Positions 24,596 through 33,109 of a DNA stretch of 64,000 nucleotides are shown here, piece by piece; positions within the stretch are counted from its first letter, which is position 1, and the number at the start of each line of letters is the position of its first letter. The position numbers were made by a program, and so were the translations under genes. A model generated the notes under the pieces. It searched no databases and was not told the origin of the DNA. It saw only the letters and a program-made list of their open reading frames with translations. This DNA is from Lactobacillus kitasatonis DSM 16761 = JCM 1039 (GTDB lineage: Bacteria; Bacillota; Bacilli; Lactobacillales; Lactobacillaceae), in NCBI RefSeq assembly GCF_000615285.1, contig NZ_BALU01000002.1, positions 124,001 to 188,000 on the forward strand. Reading direction: 5' to 3'.

Positions 24596-24959
24596 TGGAG
24601 ATGAGGGGAATTGAACCCCTGTCCAAACGCATCTCGTCACTGACCTCTACGATCATAGTTATATTACTTGAACTTCACTAGTCCAAAACGCCATATAACA
24701 GGGCTAGTATGGACTAGCTAACCTGCTAAGACTCTTTTCAACTATTCAGGTGAGGTAGTTAAACGTAACTCGCTAAGTTGATACTCAGTGTCAGTCACGA
24801 GTAAGCCGACAAAGAGCAACGCATGCGCTAAATTAAGCAGCTAATGCGTAAGAATTTTTGTTATTTGCAGTTATATTTAACTGTAACGTTTTTACGTAGA
24901 CGTAACCTACGAACCGCAGTCAATGCGGGTCTACGCCTGTCGAATCCCAAAACATCCCC
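24596..24959 (-). ncRNA. ssrA: tmRNA
   Basis: Transfer-messenger RNA that rescues stalled ribosomes. On the minus strand the 5' end GGGGATGTTTTGGGATTCGA and the 3' half with T arm GGGGTTCAATTCCCC close a seven-pair acceptor stem (one G-U). The tag reading frame at 24833-24868 encodes ANNKNSYALAA then TAA, the sequence known from the L. acidophilus group. Length 364 bases. The CCA end is not encoded. Confidence 0.97.
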
Positions 24960-25010
24960 TTGAGACTCTACTATTGTAGCATAGACCTACACAATGTGCG
25001 AACAAAAAGC

Positions 25011-26195
25011 TTAATTAATATGAGTTAAGCGAACAACATCACGCTCAATCATCAATTCTTCATTAGTTGGGATAACCATTACTTTGACCTTAGAATCTGG
25101 CTTAGTAATGAATCCTTCACTTACTTTATCGTTAGCTTCGTAATCTGGATCTACACCCATGTACTTAAATGCATCCATTACAGCTTTACGTACGCCCATA
25201 TCGTGTTCACCAATACCTGCAGTAAAGATGATTCCATCTACACCGCCCATTTCGGCAATGTATGAACCAATATAGCGAACAATGCGGTTAATAAAGATCT
25301 TTCTTGCTAACTTAGCACGATCGCTATTGCTTTCTCTAACATCACGCATATCTGGTGAAATACCTGAAAGACCCAACAAACCAGATTTATAGTTCAACAT
25401 GTAGATCATTTCATCCATTGATTTATGTTCAACATGCATTAAATGTTGGATAAGTGATGGATCGATATCACCTGAGCGTGTAGCCATAGTAATACCTGCA
25501 AGTGGACTAAAGCCCATTGAAGTATCATATGATTTTCCATCTTTAACGGCAGTAATTGAAGCACCTGAACCTAAGTGGCAAACAATCAATTTTAAGTCTT
25601 TAAGATCGTTGCCCATCATATCAGCTGCACGTGGAGCAACATAACGAACAGAAGTACCATGTGCACCATATTTACGTACACCGTACTTTTCATAATATTC
25701 ATATGGAAGAGAATACAAGTAATGTACTGGATCAAGAGTACGGTGATAAGTTGTATCAAAAACAGCAACTTGAGGAACATTTGGCAATACGTTCATAAAG
25801 GCTTCAATACCACGACCTTCGGCTAGATTATGAAGTGGAGCGTAGTCTTCCAATTCATAAATTTCATGAAGATTTTCCTTGGTAATAATGGTTGAATCCT
25901 TGAAGAATTCACCACCATTAACAACACGGTGACCTACACCAACAATTTCGTTTAAATCTTCAACAACATTAAATTGCTTCAAGAATTTAAGTAATAAACT
26001 AACTGCAGCTTCTTGATCAGGAATTTCTGTTTTTTCAACATGCTTTGTTCCATCAGCCAATTTAATTTCAAATGAAGCATCGTCTAGGCCTACACGGTCA
26101 GCCATTCCTTTTGCAATTACCTTTTCATCTGGCAAAGAAAACAGCTTGTACTTGAAAGATGAACTACCAGAGTTGATTGCCAAAACTTTTTCCAT
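25011..26195 (-). CDS. ackA: Acetate kinase
   Basis: Acetyl phosphate plus ADP gives acetate plus ATP; works with pta (54853) in the same window. I start at the ATG at 26195 (MEKVLAINSGSSSFKYKLF), which has GAGGAA upstream, not at 26219. About 394 residues. ASKHA-fold motifs are NSGSSS, HRVVNGGE, FDTTYHRT, CHLGSGAS and TAGIGEHD. It follows the methyltransferase gene by about 46 bases, the same neighbour order as ytxK-ackA in bacilli. Confidence 0.97.
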   Translation of the reverse strand: MEKVLAINSGSSSFKYKLFSLPDEKVIAKGMADRVGLDDASFEIKLADGTKHVEKTEIPDQEAAVSLLLKFLKQFNVVEDLNEIVGVGHRVVNGGEFFKDSTIITKENLHEIYELEDYAPLHNLAEGRGIEAFMNVLPNVPQVAVFDTTYHRTLDPVHYLYSLPYEYYEKYGVRKYGAHGTSVRYVAPRAADMMGNDLKDLKLIVCHLGSGASITAVKDGKSYDTSMGFSPLAGITMATRSGDIDPSLIQHLMHVEHKSMDEMIYMLNYKSGLLGLSGISPDMRDVRESNSDRAKLARKIFINRIVRYIGSYIAEMGGVDGIIFTAGIGEHDMGVRKAVMDAFKYMGVDPDYEANDKVSEGFITKPDSKVKVMVIPTNEELMIERDVVRLTHIN

Positions 26196-26240
26196 AAAAA
26201 TAATTTCCTCTACTTTCAATAAAGTTACATGCTTTACGAA

Positions 26241-27242
26241 TTAATGATTGATTTTAGTATACCACTCGTTTAATTTCTCATTAAATTGAATCAATGATTG
26301 TTCTTTCTTCAATGAAGCCAACTTAGTCAACAACACTTCGCTAGGTTTAGCTTCTGAACCATGATTTTGAAAGACAAGAATAGACTTTTGATTAAATTTA
26401 TTTCTAAACATGTCATCAGGCAATTCTACGATGGCCTTCAAATATACTTTTTTAGTAAGCCATGGCATAAAGTCTGCACCAATCTTACCGGATAAAATTG
26501 ATTTAGGAGCGACTAAGAAAGCATAGCCATCTGGCTTCAGGTTTTTGATAATTTGTTCAATTAATAATAAGTGAGCAAATGATTGTCCCTTCTTAGCTTG
26601 ATTTTCAAAATTCTTAGCATTTTCATCAATTGGGTAATAACCAATTGGTAAATCACTAACAATTGCCTCAGGATTAGGACACATCCAAGGCATCAAAGCA
26701 TCTTGGCAGTAAAGTTCAATATCAAAGTTGTTCAAATGAGCCGCAACATCTGCCAAGTTTAACATTTCCTCATCATTATCAATCCCAACCAATTGGTAAT
26801 TATCTTTAGAATGGTTCAAAGCCTTTAATTGAGAAATTACTGAGTAAAGCAAGTTTCCTGTACCAATTGCTGGATCAACAACTTCCATTTTTTCGTCTTT
26901 AAGCAACTTGTGCATCAACATTGCTACAACAGTGGAAATAGCTGGTGGGGTTGGCATTCGGTTGGCATCTAAGCCATCATCGTTAACTGCTTTTAAGGTC
27001 AAGAAAGTAAATACTTGTGCTTTATCCTTTTGACTAATATTTTCGTAGTCAAGTGCTTGATATTTCTTGCTTAATTCTGCAACAGTTTTTTCATCTGGTG
27101 CGCCATTTTCAACCTTTATCTTGCCTTGTTCCAAGTTGTCGAATGTTTCAACTAATGTTTCTGTAAATGAAACATTCAATGCTTTTTGTAAAGTTTGTAC
27201 GCAATCCAAAAATTGATTAAAAAGTTTTTCGAAATTTTCCAT
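26241..27242 (-). CDS. Class I SAM-dependent methyltransferase, YtxK-like
   Basis: 333 residues with an N-6 DNA-methylase-type Rossmann domain: VVDPAIGTGNLLY for SAM binding and SDLPIGYYP in the position of the catalytic (N/D)PP(Y/F) motif. The substrate is unknown. YtxK genes adjoin comG or ackA in many Firmicutes, as here. The Asp-Leu-Pro-Ile form of the motif suggests changed or lost DNA specificity. Confidence 0.85.
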   Translation of the reverse strand: MENFEKLFNQFLDCVQTLQKALNVSFTETLVETFDNLEQGKIKVENGAPDEKTVAELSKKYQALDYENISQKDKAQVFTFLTLKAVNDDGLDANRMPTPPAISTVVAMLMHKLLKDEKMEVVDPAIGTGNLLYSVISQLKALNHSKDNYQLVGIDNDEEMLNLADVAAHLNNFDIELYCQDALMPWMCPNPEAIVSDLPIGYYPIDENAKNFENQAKKGQSFAHLLLIEQIIKNLKPDGYAFLVAPKSILSGKIGADFMPWLTKKVYLKAIVELPDDMFRNKFNQKSILVFQNHGSEAKPSEVLLTKLASLKKEQSLIQFNEKLNEWYTKINH

Positions 27243-27302
27243 CTAGTAGCCCTCCATTACCTTTAATATTTTAAAGAAAGGCAAGATGAGGTGCAAGAAA
27301 AG

Positions 27303-27479
27303 TCATTTATTCGATAAATATTTAATAAGCAATATATTGTTTTCCATACTAGATTGATAAATATCTTGATACATTTTGATAAACAATAATGTCGTGATTA
27401 ATACTAAGATACTGCTAAACAGCGCGCTTCCTTTTACCTGTGTTTTCTTTTTTATTCCTTTTAACATTTCTATCTTCAT
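27303..27479 (-). CDS. comGG: ComGG-like minor component of the competence pilus
   Basis: Small last gene of the comG operon, about 58 residues from MKIEMLKGIKKK. It has one hydrophobic segment (GSALFSSILVLITTLLFI) after a basic start, in the pattern of short lactobacillus ComGG proteins. Its start lies 65 bases inside the end of comGF. Sequence similarity in this family is low, so identity rests mainly on position. Confidence 0.6.
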   Translation of the reverse strand: MKIEMLKGIKKKTQVKGSALFSSILVLITTLLFIKMYQDIYQSSMENNILLIKYLSNK

Positions 27480-27975
27480 CTGGTTCTTCGTCAAGCTGAA
27501 AAACTAAATCAGATTCTCCTTTGTTGTATTCATTAATCCGAATGATAATCTTATCTTTTCTGGTAATAAATTTGGCACTTTGAACATTGAAAATTAATGG
27601 CATATAACCACCACCATCAGATTTAGAAACCTTTATAACACGTTTGGGTAAATAATATTCTATTTTATATTCGATTTCACTTTTATCCTTATTTACTTTA
27701 ACAAAGGTTGCACTTCTGCCTTTTCCTTCATTTACTAATGGATAAACCATTTTAGTATCTTCATCATGTAAATACTGATCTAATTGAACATATGCATAGG
27801 CAACTTCATTGATATGTTGGTTTTCACCTAGGTTGGCTTTTTTAACGCTTAATAATAGATTTTGCAAAATAAGTAAGACAAGCATCGTTATAAACAAAGA
27901 AAAGATTGCCTCAGCAAGCATAAAGCCCTTAGTTTTCAACGACGAATTCTTGTTTTGCATCCCGATCATAAACAT
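27415..27975 (-). CDS. comGF: ComGF-like competence pseudopilin
   Basis: About 186 residues. The N-terminal prepilin-like segment KGFMLAEAIFSLFITMLVLLIL is followed by a globular domain (YAYVQLDQYLHDEDTKMVYPLV) resembling ComGF. Starts 47 bases inside comGE, and its basic tail (RNVKRNKKENTGKRKRAV) overlaps comGG. Minor pseudopilin of the DNA-uptake pilus. Confidence 0.8.
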   Translation of the reverse strand: MFMIGMQNKNSSLKTKGFMLAEAIFSLFITMLVLLILQNLLLSVKKANLGENQHINEVAYAYVQLDQYLHDEDTKMVYPLVNEGKGRSATFVKVNKDKSEIEYKIEYYLPKRVIKVSKSDGGGYMPLIFNVQSAKFITRKDKIIIRINEYNKGESDLVFQLDEEPDEDRNVKRNKKENTGKRKRAV

Positions 27976-28198
27976 AGTTATGCCCTACCTTTTCATAAAT
28001 TCGATCATGGACCGTTACTTGATCTAGATTGCTTTCTTTTAAAACATGGTAGGCATATGCACGATCCGTTTTTAGCTCAATCTCTCTTCCGTTTTTCTGA
28101 CTTTCGGCAACTGTCAAATATAGGCAACTTACCGCAACAGTCGCAATAATTAACGCAACAATACTTTCAGCCATTAGAAAGCCTTTTGCTTTTCTCAT
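27929..28198 (-). CDS. comGE: ComGE-like competence pseudopilin
   Basis: About 89 residues from the ATG at 28198 (MRKAKGFLMAESIV), chosen because GGAAGGG lies 7 bases upstream. Type IV prepilin signature G|FLMAESIVALIIATVAVSCLYL. The in-frame ATG at 28216 lies inside comGD and has no site. Minor pseudopilin. Confidence 0.75.
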   Translation of the reverse strand: MRKAKGFLMAESIVALIIATVAVSCLYLTVAESQKNGREIELKTDRAYAYHVLKESNLDQVTVHDRIYEKVGHNYVYDRDAKQEFVVEN

Positions 28199-28614
28199 TT
28201 TGGCACCCTTCCCCAAAGCATTTGGTACTTTATTTTCTTCTCCAGACCGTAGCCTGAAAAAGTTACCGTACCAGGTGCTGAATAACCATGCTTATCAAAG
28301 TGAAATTTATTTAAACCAGATATTTTCATCTTTTCGTCTAGATCGACTTTTTTGTTACTTGTTCTTCCGTTTAATCTAAGGTAGTGTCCACTTTCTGAAA
28401 AAATAATCACTACGCTTTCTCCTGTGATCGTGCTGATCCTTGAAGCTTGATCGATTGCTGTAGTGACCTCTTTAACTGTATTGTCAAAAATTAGACGTTC
28501 TTGATACCTTTTGAGTTGTAAAGTTCCTATTAGCAATATACCGCAACAAATACCTAGGGTGATTATCGTTTCGATTAGAGAAAAGGCTGGTAGATTATTT
28601 CGGTTGGTAAACAT
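28195..28614 (-). CDS. comGD: ComGD-like competence pseudopilin
   Basis: 139 residues. Prepilin-like start PA|FSLIETIITLGICCGILLIG, with Ala instead of Gly before the usual cleavage point. The C-terminal half resembles GspH-type minor pseudopilins (VTFSGYGLEKKIKY). Overlaps comGC by 20 bases and comGE by 4. Confidence 0.8.
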   Translation of the reverse strand: MFTNRNNLPAFSLIETIITLGICCGILLIGTLQLKRYQERLIFDNTVKEVTTAIDQASRISTITGESVVIIFSESGHYLRLNGRTSNKKVDLDEKMKISGLNKFHFDKHGYSAPGTVTFSGYGLEKKIKYQMLWGRVPK

Positions 28615-28933
28615 TATCTTTAAAAAAGCCTTTAGAGATTGCTTTTTTCACTTGGTCTGACGTTAAATAATTTTCTTTTTCTAATTCCTTTAAACCAGGC
28701 TTGTCTCCGTATTCATTTTCATAAAGCATCATTTGCGTTTCGACTGTAGTTCTAAATGCATCAGTTGTCTTTTGATCCGCCTTCTGTTTTTGTCCAAGCA
28801 AGTTCGGTACAATCAACAAAATTAAAATCACGATAATAGCAATTACCACAACCATTTCAATCAAAGTGAAACCTTCTTGACGACGGCTTTTTGCCAAAAT
28901 ATTCAACAAATATTGCTTCAATCTTTTCTTCAT
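28595..28933 (-). CDS. comGC: ComGC major competence pseudopilin
   Basis: 112 residues. Basic leader, then the canonical prepilin peptidase site EG|FTLIEMVVVIAIIVILILLIVP. It is cleaved by ComC and assembled into the DNA-binding pilus. Acts with the ATPase ComGA and membrane protein ComGB encoded just upstream. Confidence 0.93.
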   Translation of the reverse strand: MKKRLKQYLLNILAKSRRQEGFTLIEMVVVIAIIVILILLIVPNLLGQKQKADQKTTDAFRTTVETQMMLYENEYGDKPGLKELEKENYLTSDQVKKAISKGFFKDNVYQPK

Positions 28934-28943
28934 TTTTACTCTC

Positions 28944-29911
28944 CTAAATCCCCTGCATCATCGAATACATAGGCAGCAACAGCTTCAAGTACATCCCAAT
29001 AATGCAGATGCCAATCAAAATAAAACAAATTGGCTGTATATTCACAACTAGTTTTTCAATTCTTCCCGTTAAATCAATAAACAAACTGCGACCCAGAACC
29101 AGACATCTCTGACTCAAGCTTTTTCTTTCCGATCCTGTTTGAAGCAGTATCAATAAACTATTAGGCAAGAACTCCTCTTGCTTAACGATCTCCTCCAAGT
29201 TCTTCCCTTCGACCAATTGGCTGCCTATCTTCTGTCCCAAGGTCTGCTGCAAAGATCCTTCTTCTTGTTCTGAAGCATATTCACACATTCGCTGCAATGA
29301 AAAACCGCTAGCCAGCAACATCCCGATATCATAGACAAGCAAATAATTCACATATAACCCAATAACAGGTCCAATAATCGGATACTTCACCAACTTTTTC
29401 ATCGAGTCATAATCTTGTTTATTCATCAAAGTCACAATCCGTGCTAAGAAATAGATTCCGATTAACACTACACCAATTAACAGAAGCATCACCAAATCAC
29501 CGGAATGTTCACTAGTATCGCTAAATTGTGTTGAAATAAACGATTGCATAAATACCAGTAAAATTACCATCATAATTGCCAAAACAAACGGATATGATAG
29601 TTCCGACCGCAACTTCTTAACCTGTTCCTGCTTTAGCCGATTCAAGGTAGCAAGCTGATTCAAGCATTCTGTCAAATTACCCTGCTGCAAAGCTAAATTA
29701 ACTTGAGTAACCGTCGTTTTAGAAAAGCCTAATTTGACCAATTCACTGCTAAAATTGGCTCCTTCTTTCATTCGCGATGCTAATTTTTCCATTAATCCTT
29801 TTCGCTTCGGCCAAAGAACCGGCATCAGTTCAATTGAATTAATCAATGAAAAACCATTATCCAAACTGTGCTTCAAATAATCTAAAAAGCTAACTGTTCC
29901 TCACCATTCAA
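28944..29911 (-). CDS. comGB: ComGB, membrane platform of the competence pilus (one-base frameshift)
   Basis: GspF-family inner-membrane protein. From the first ATG-frame it has 310 residues with membrane helices near the middle and at the C-terminus (FILIGICIIGMYLKLL). The N-terminus is cut. Upstream, a TTG at 29911, one base after the comGA stop, reads NGEEQLAFLDYLKHS, but only if the A run at 29884-29888 has one more base. The junction is typical of comGA-comGB coupling. A one-base loss in a homopolymer is probably an error, though comG decay also occurs in lactobacilli. Confidence 0.88.
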
Positions 29912-29912
29912 T

Positions 29913-30887
29913 TTATCCTTGTTGGAACTGCCAATATACTTCATCACTAATTTCTCCTCCTTCCCGTAACAACTGCATATTCTTTTGCCAGTCAATAAAT
30001 TCACCACGAATATCTTGTTCCATAGCCTTTTTCAAAACTTCGTCGCTTGCAATATCCATTAAACACTTAGTCTGACCACGACTAGGCATTAAACGCTGAT
30101 ATGAAACTGCAGTTAAACAATTGGCTAATTCATCTTTTCTAATGCCCAAGCCCTCTAATCTAGATATGGTTTGCAATGTACTTTTAGCGTGTACCGTCGC
30201 AAACACCAAGTGACCACTCAAAGCCGCATCTACTGCTAGTCGCGCCGTTCCAGCATCGCGAATCTCACCAATAATTAAAATATCCGGACGATGTCGCAGC
30301 GCTGCTTTCAAAAGACTTTGATAGTCAATTCCTGCTTCAATATTGACTTGTGATTGCAAAAAAGTGGCTTCATGAACTTCAACTGGATCCTCAATTGTCA
30401 TCACGACTTTATTCTTGCCTATTTCTTTAACAACTTCGTACATCGTAGTAGTCTTTCCAGAACCAGTAGGACCGCTTGTAATGATCAAACCTCTGCGCGA
30501 AGCTAAACTCTTTATATTTTCCAATTGCTTGTCCATAAAATACTGACTGTGGTCAATGCCATAAATGATTCTGACCACCAACGATTCCTGATCGGAAAAA
30601 TCACCCAAGCTAGACAACCTTAAGTAGTATTCTTGCTCATCTGCATTAAATATCATCGCCCCAACTTGCGGACGACGGTGTTCTGCAATATCCATTTGAG
30701 CACTATATTTAAAGAAATTGATGATCTCTTGTCCCTCATTTAGCGGAAAAGATTTTTGTCTTTCAACGCCCTTAATAGTTCTAAATTCCACCACAGTTTC
30801 TTTTCTTTTCGGAAAAAAGAAAATATCACTGACTTTATCTGCAACAGCAGAAACGAGCAATCCATTGATAATCTCTTTAGTCTTCAT
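29913..30887 (-). CDS. comGA: ComGA, pilus assembly ATPase
   Basis: GspE-family secretion ATPase powering the DNA-uptake pilus; 324 residues from the ATG at 30887 (MKTKEIINGL), with AAGGAGG directly upstream. Walker A GPTGSGKTTT, Asp box, Walker B ILIIGEIRD and the His box ALSGHLVFATVHAK are present. First gene of comGABCDEFG. Confidence 0.95.
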   Translation of the reverse strand: MKTKEIINGLLVSAVADKVSDIFFFPKRKETVVEFRTIKGVERQKSFPLNEGQEIINFFKYSAQMDIAEHRRPQVGAMIFNADEQEYYLRLSSLGDFSDQESLVVRIIYGIDHSQYFMDKQLENIKSLASRRGLIITSGPTGSGKTTTMYEVVKEIGKNKVVMTIEDPVEVHEATFLQSQVNIEAGIDYQSLLKAALRHRPDILIIGEIRDAGTARLAVDAALSGHLVFATVHAKSTLQTISRLEGLGIRKDELANCLTAVSYQRLMPSRGQTKCLMDIASDEVLKKAMEQDIRGEFIDWQKNMQLLREGGEISDEVYWQFQQG

Positions 30888-30960
30888 AAAAACCTCCTTT
30901 TTCACCCCACACTATTTATTACGCAAAAAAAGGCGATTTTTTTCTGAGAAAAATAAAAAA

Positions 30961-31004
30961 ATTTACAAACAGCTAAAAATGTTAATTTAAAGCCGTTTGT
31001 AAAT
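30961..31004. repeat. Inverted repeat upstream of comGA
   Basis: Perfect 10-base arms ATTTACAAAC / GTTTGTAAAT around a 24-base loop, about 75 bases before comGA and after the yebC terminator. There is no T tract, so it is not a plain terminator. Possibly a regulatory site of the comG promoter. Confidence 0.4.
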
Positions 31005-31027
31005 TAAGTAATTATTAAATTTGAGCA

Positions 31028-31066
31028 CAAAAAAATAGCTCAGTCACTAGGACTAAGCTATCTTTT
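31028..31066 (-). terminator. Terminator of yebC
   Basis: Hairpin ATAGCTTAGTC / GACTGAGCTAT (one G-U/C-A) followed by seven T on the minus strand, right after yebC. Confidence 0.85.
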
Positions 31067-31073
31067 ATTTTAA

Positions 31074-31802
31074 TTAGTCTTCATCAGCTGCAGCAGTGTA
31101 AACATTTTGAACGTCGTCGTTGTCTTCCAAAGCATCAACTAAATGTTCAAATTGTTCCTTCTTATCTGCTGGAACAGGAGTGGTGTTTTGTGGAATCATA
31201 GTTAATTCAGCATCAGCAAGCTTGTAGCCGTCCTTGATAAGAGCGTCACGAACTGCTGCGAATTCCTTAGGATCAGTGTAGATTTCGTATGCATCATCAC
31301 TGGTTTGTAAGTCGTCACCACCAGCATTCATAACATCAAGCAACATTTGATCTTCATCAGCATCAGTAGTTGAACGGTCAATTACGATGTAGCCTTTACG
31401 GTCAAACATGTATGCAACTGAACCAGTAGCACCAAGTGATCCACCATTACGAGTGAATGCAACACGAACATCTGAAGCAGTACGGTTCTTGTTGTCAGTC
31501 AATGCTTCTACAAAGACAGCAACACCACCTGGAGCGTAGCCTTCGTAAGTGATTTCGTCGTAATGTTCTTCTGATCCACCTTCGGCCTTCTTGATCGCAC
31601 GCTTGATGTTATCCTTAGGCATGTTGTTTGAACGTGCCTTATCAATTACCATACGTAATGTAGGATTCCCATCAGGATCAGGACCACCACTCTTTGCAGC
31701 CATGTAAATTTCACGAGATAACTTTTGGAAAATTTTACCTCTCTTTGCGTCTTGCGCATTCTTGCGGCCTTGAATATTGTGCCATTTTGAATGTCCTGAC
31801 AT
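31074..31802 (-). CDS. yebC: YebC/TACO1-type protein
   Basis: 242 residues. The N-terminus [25 protein letters not shown] and the [14 protein letters not shown] segment are diagnostic. Long listed as a transcription regulator; YebC-family members are now also tied to translation of proline-rich stretches. Single gene with its own terminator. Confidence 0.96.
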   Translation of the reverse strand: MSGHSKWHNIQGRKNAQDAKRGKIFQKLSREIYMAAKSGGPDPDGNPTLRMVIDKARSNNMPKDNIKRAIKKAEGGSEEHYDEITYEGYAPGGVAVFVEALTDNKNRTASDVRVAFTRNGGSLGATGSVAYMFDRKGYIVIDRSTTDADEDQMLLDVMNAGGDDLQTSDDAYEIYTDPKEFAAVRDALIKDGYKLADAELTMIPQNTTPVPADKKEQFEHLVDALEDNDDVQNVYTAAADED

Positions 31803-31886
31803 AAGGATCCTTCTTTCTTTTTTCTAATATTAATTAACGTTATTATCTTAACTCACAGTACTAAGAAATTCAATGGTGTCAAATAT

Positions 31887-32408
31887 TTAAACTGATTTTT
31901 TCTTGGCAAGATGTTTATTCCAAATAAAGAGAATTAGCATTACTAAAAGAATCGCACACAGAGCTCCTGCTCCATCAAGCATTACGTCGTGCACACTAGG
32001 AGTACGATCACCTGTTAAAAATTGGTGATATTCATCAAATGCAGCTAATGCAATCGTGATAAACCAAGTTAAAATCGGGGCAACCCATTTAATCTTAAAA
32101 ATGCGACGCATCCCTAAATAGCCGAAACCACCTAGCAAAAAATAAGAACCAAAGTGTGCCATCTTCCGTAAAACGAATTGAGCAAGCCCAGCTCTGCCGT
32201 CTACTTGAACATTATGCACGCGTCCGCCATAAGTAAAATTCCAACCGGCAACAATATTTTCTAACCAGCCAAATCGTTTATTCATGACTCCTTCATGAAG
32301 CTCTTGTTGCTGATACGTCATTGAACTTGAAACAAACAGCATCAAGATAACTAAGAAAGCCAACACTAAGAATATTTTTTCCCATTTAGTAAAGTGAAAT
32401 TCATTCAT
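31887..32408 (-). CDS. VanZ-family membrane protein (second copy)
   Basis: 173 residues, four membrane helices. The VanZ core is RKMAHFGSYFLLGGFGYLG, then AFDEYHQFLTGDRTPSVHDVMLDGAGA, with the conserved Glu-X-X-Gln and Asp. It differs from the 200-residue VanZ-like protein at 15890. Function unknown. Confidence 0.85.
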   Translation of the reverse strand: MNEFHFTKWEKIFLVLAFLVILMLFVSSSMTYQQQELHEGVMNKRFGWLENIVAGWNFTYGGRVHNVQVDGRAGLAQFVLRKMAHFGSYFLLGGFGYLGMRRIFKIKWVAPILTWFITIALAAFDEYHQFLTGDRTPSVHDVMLDGAGALCAILLVMLILFIWNKHLAKKKSV

Positions 32409-32500
32409 TAAAATCTTTCCCTATCCAATCTCATTCAGTTTTGTTTTTACTTTACCAAAAATAATGCTGTTAATTTAATAAGAAAAAAATAAATCTTAAC

Positions 32501-32529
32501 AAAAAAGACCCGAATCATCATTCAGGCCT
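32501..32529 (-). terminator. Terminator after the S14 paralogue
   Basis: Hairpin AGGCCTGAAT / ATTCGGGTCT (two wobble pairs) followed by six T on the minus strand. Confidence 0.75.
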
Positions 32530-32539
32530 GCTGTAAATT

Positions 32540-32725
32540 TTACCAACTAGCTTTCTTAACACCAGGAAGTTAACCCTTGTGAGCCAATTCTCTCATGCAT
32601 TCTCTGCAAAGACCAAATTTACGGTAAACAGAATGTGGTCGACCGCAGCGCTCACAGCGAGTGTATTCTCTAGTTGAAAATTTTGCTACTTTTTTATTAC
32701 GAATAATTTGTGACGTTTTTGCCAT
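32540..32725 (-). pseudogene. rpsN: Ribosomal protein S14, zinc-ribbon type, paralogue with premature stop
   Basis: The minus strand encodes [20 protein letters not shown] with the four zinc cysteines CERC and CREC, then LAHKG. TAA at codon 52 (32570-32572) replaces the usual Gln, and LPGVKKASW follows in frame to a natural stop at 32540. The full product would be the standard 61 residues. The main S14 gene of lactobacilli is in the ribosomal spc operon, so this is likely a second copy. The last ten residues contact 16S rRNA in the family, so the truncated form is probably not functional. One C-to-T change (or a base-call error) explains it. Confidence 0.85.
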
Positions 32726-32733
32726 AAAAAACT

Positions 32734-32835
32734 CTATCTATGCTTTCTAACTCTTTCTACAGCAAGCTTCTTCTCCTTAGTTAAGAAATACAAGCCTACA
32801 AAAATAATACCGATTGCAATAAATTGAGCGTTCAT
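32734..32835 (-). CDS. 33-residue membrane peptide upstream of the S14 paralogue
   Basis: The minus-strand [23 protein letters not shown] continues with the tail [13 protein letters not shown]. It is one membrane helix (residues 4-19) with a strongly basic cytoplasmic tail. The ATG at 32835 is preceded by GGGGAGGATG, an excellent ribosome site, and the stop is 9 bases before the S14 start, so it leads a two-gene transcript. No family recognised. The strong site and codon use argue for real translation. Confidence 0.6.
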   Translation of the reverse strand: MNAQFIAIGIIFVGLYFLTKEKKLAVERVRKHR

Positions 32836-32939
32836 TAGCATCCTCCCCTTTCGTTTTCATTTTTATTTTTATTTTTCTTACTTTTGTTAGTTTCATTATG
32901 CATACTTACATTAAATAAGTAAAGTTCTAAATCAAAAAT

Positions 32940-32954
32940 GGAAAGCGTTTTACA
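32940..32954 (+). promoter_or_regulatory. Possible cre-like site upstream of the permease leader
   Basis: GGAAAGCGTTTTACA shares the GAAAGCGTTTTxC core of CcpA sites but departs from the ends of the consensus. It lies about 60 bases before the 15-codon leader ORF. Confidence 0.3.
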
Positions 32955-33012
32955 CTGGTCCTAATAGTGATTTGTAGGTAAAATTTATAGTTGTAACAAG
33001 AGAGGAGACCGA

Positions 33013-33060
33013 ATGCGCGAAAAATTTAAAAATAAATCGCCGGTATTTTCGTCTATCTAG
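33013..33060 (+). CDS. 15-residue leader ORF before the permease gene
   Basis: ATG with a near-perfect ribosome site (GAGGAG, 5 bases ahead) encodes MREKFKNKSPVFSSI then TAG, 49 bases before the permease start. It could be a leader peptide affecting permease expression, or the remains of a small gene: shifting the frame after PVF opens a short alternative reading. No terminator hairpin follows, so classical attenuation is not evident. Confidence 0.35.
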   Translation: MREKFKNKSPVFSSI

Positions 33061-33109
33061 TGGGAGTAAATAATTTTTAGATTTAGATATAGAGAAGGAT
33101 GAAAATTAC

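Noticed and set aside
30718-30990. Plus-strand ORFs opposite the start of comGA
   Set aside because: Antisense shadows of comGA with no ribosome site and no family resemblance.
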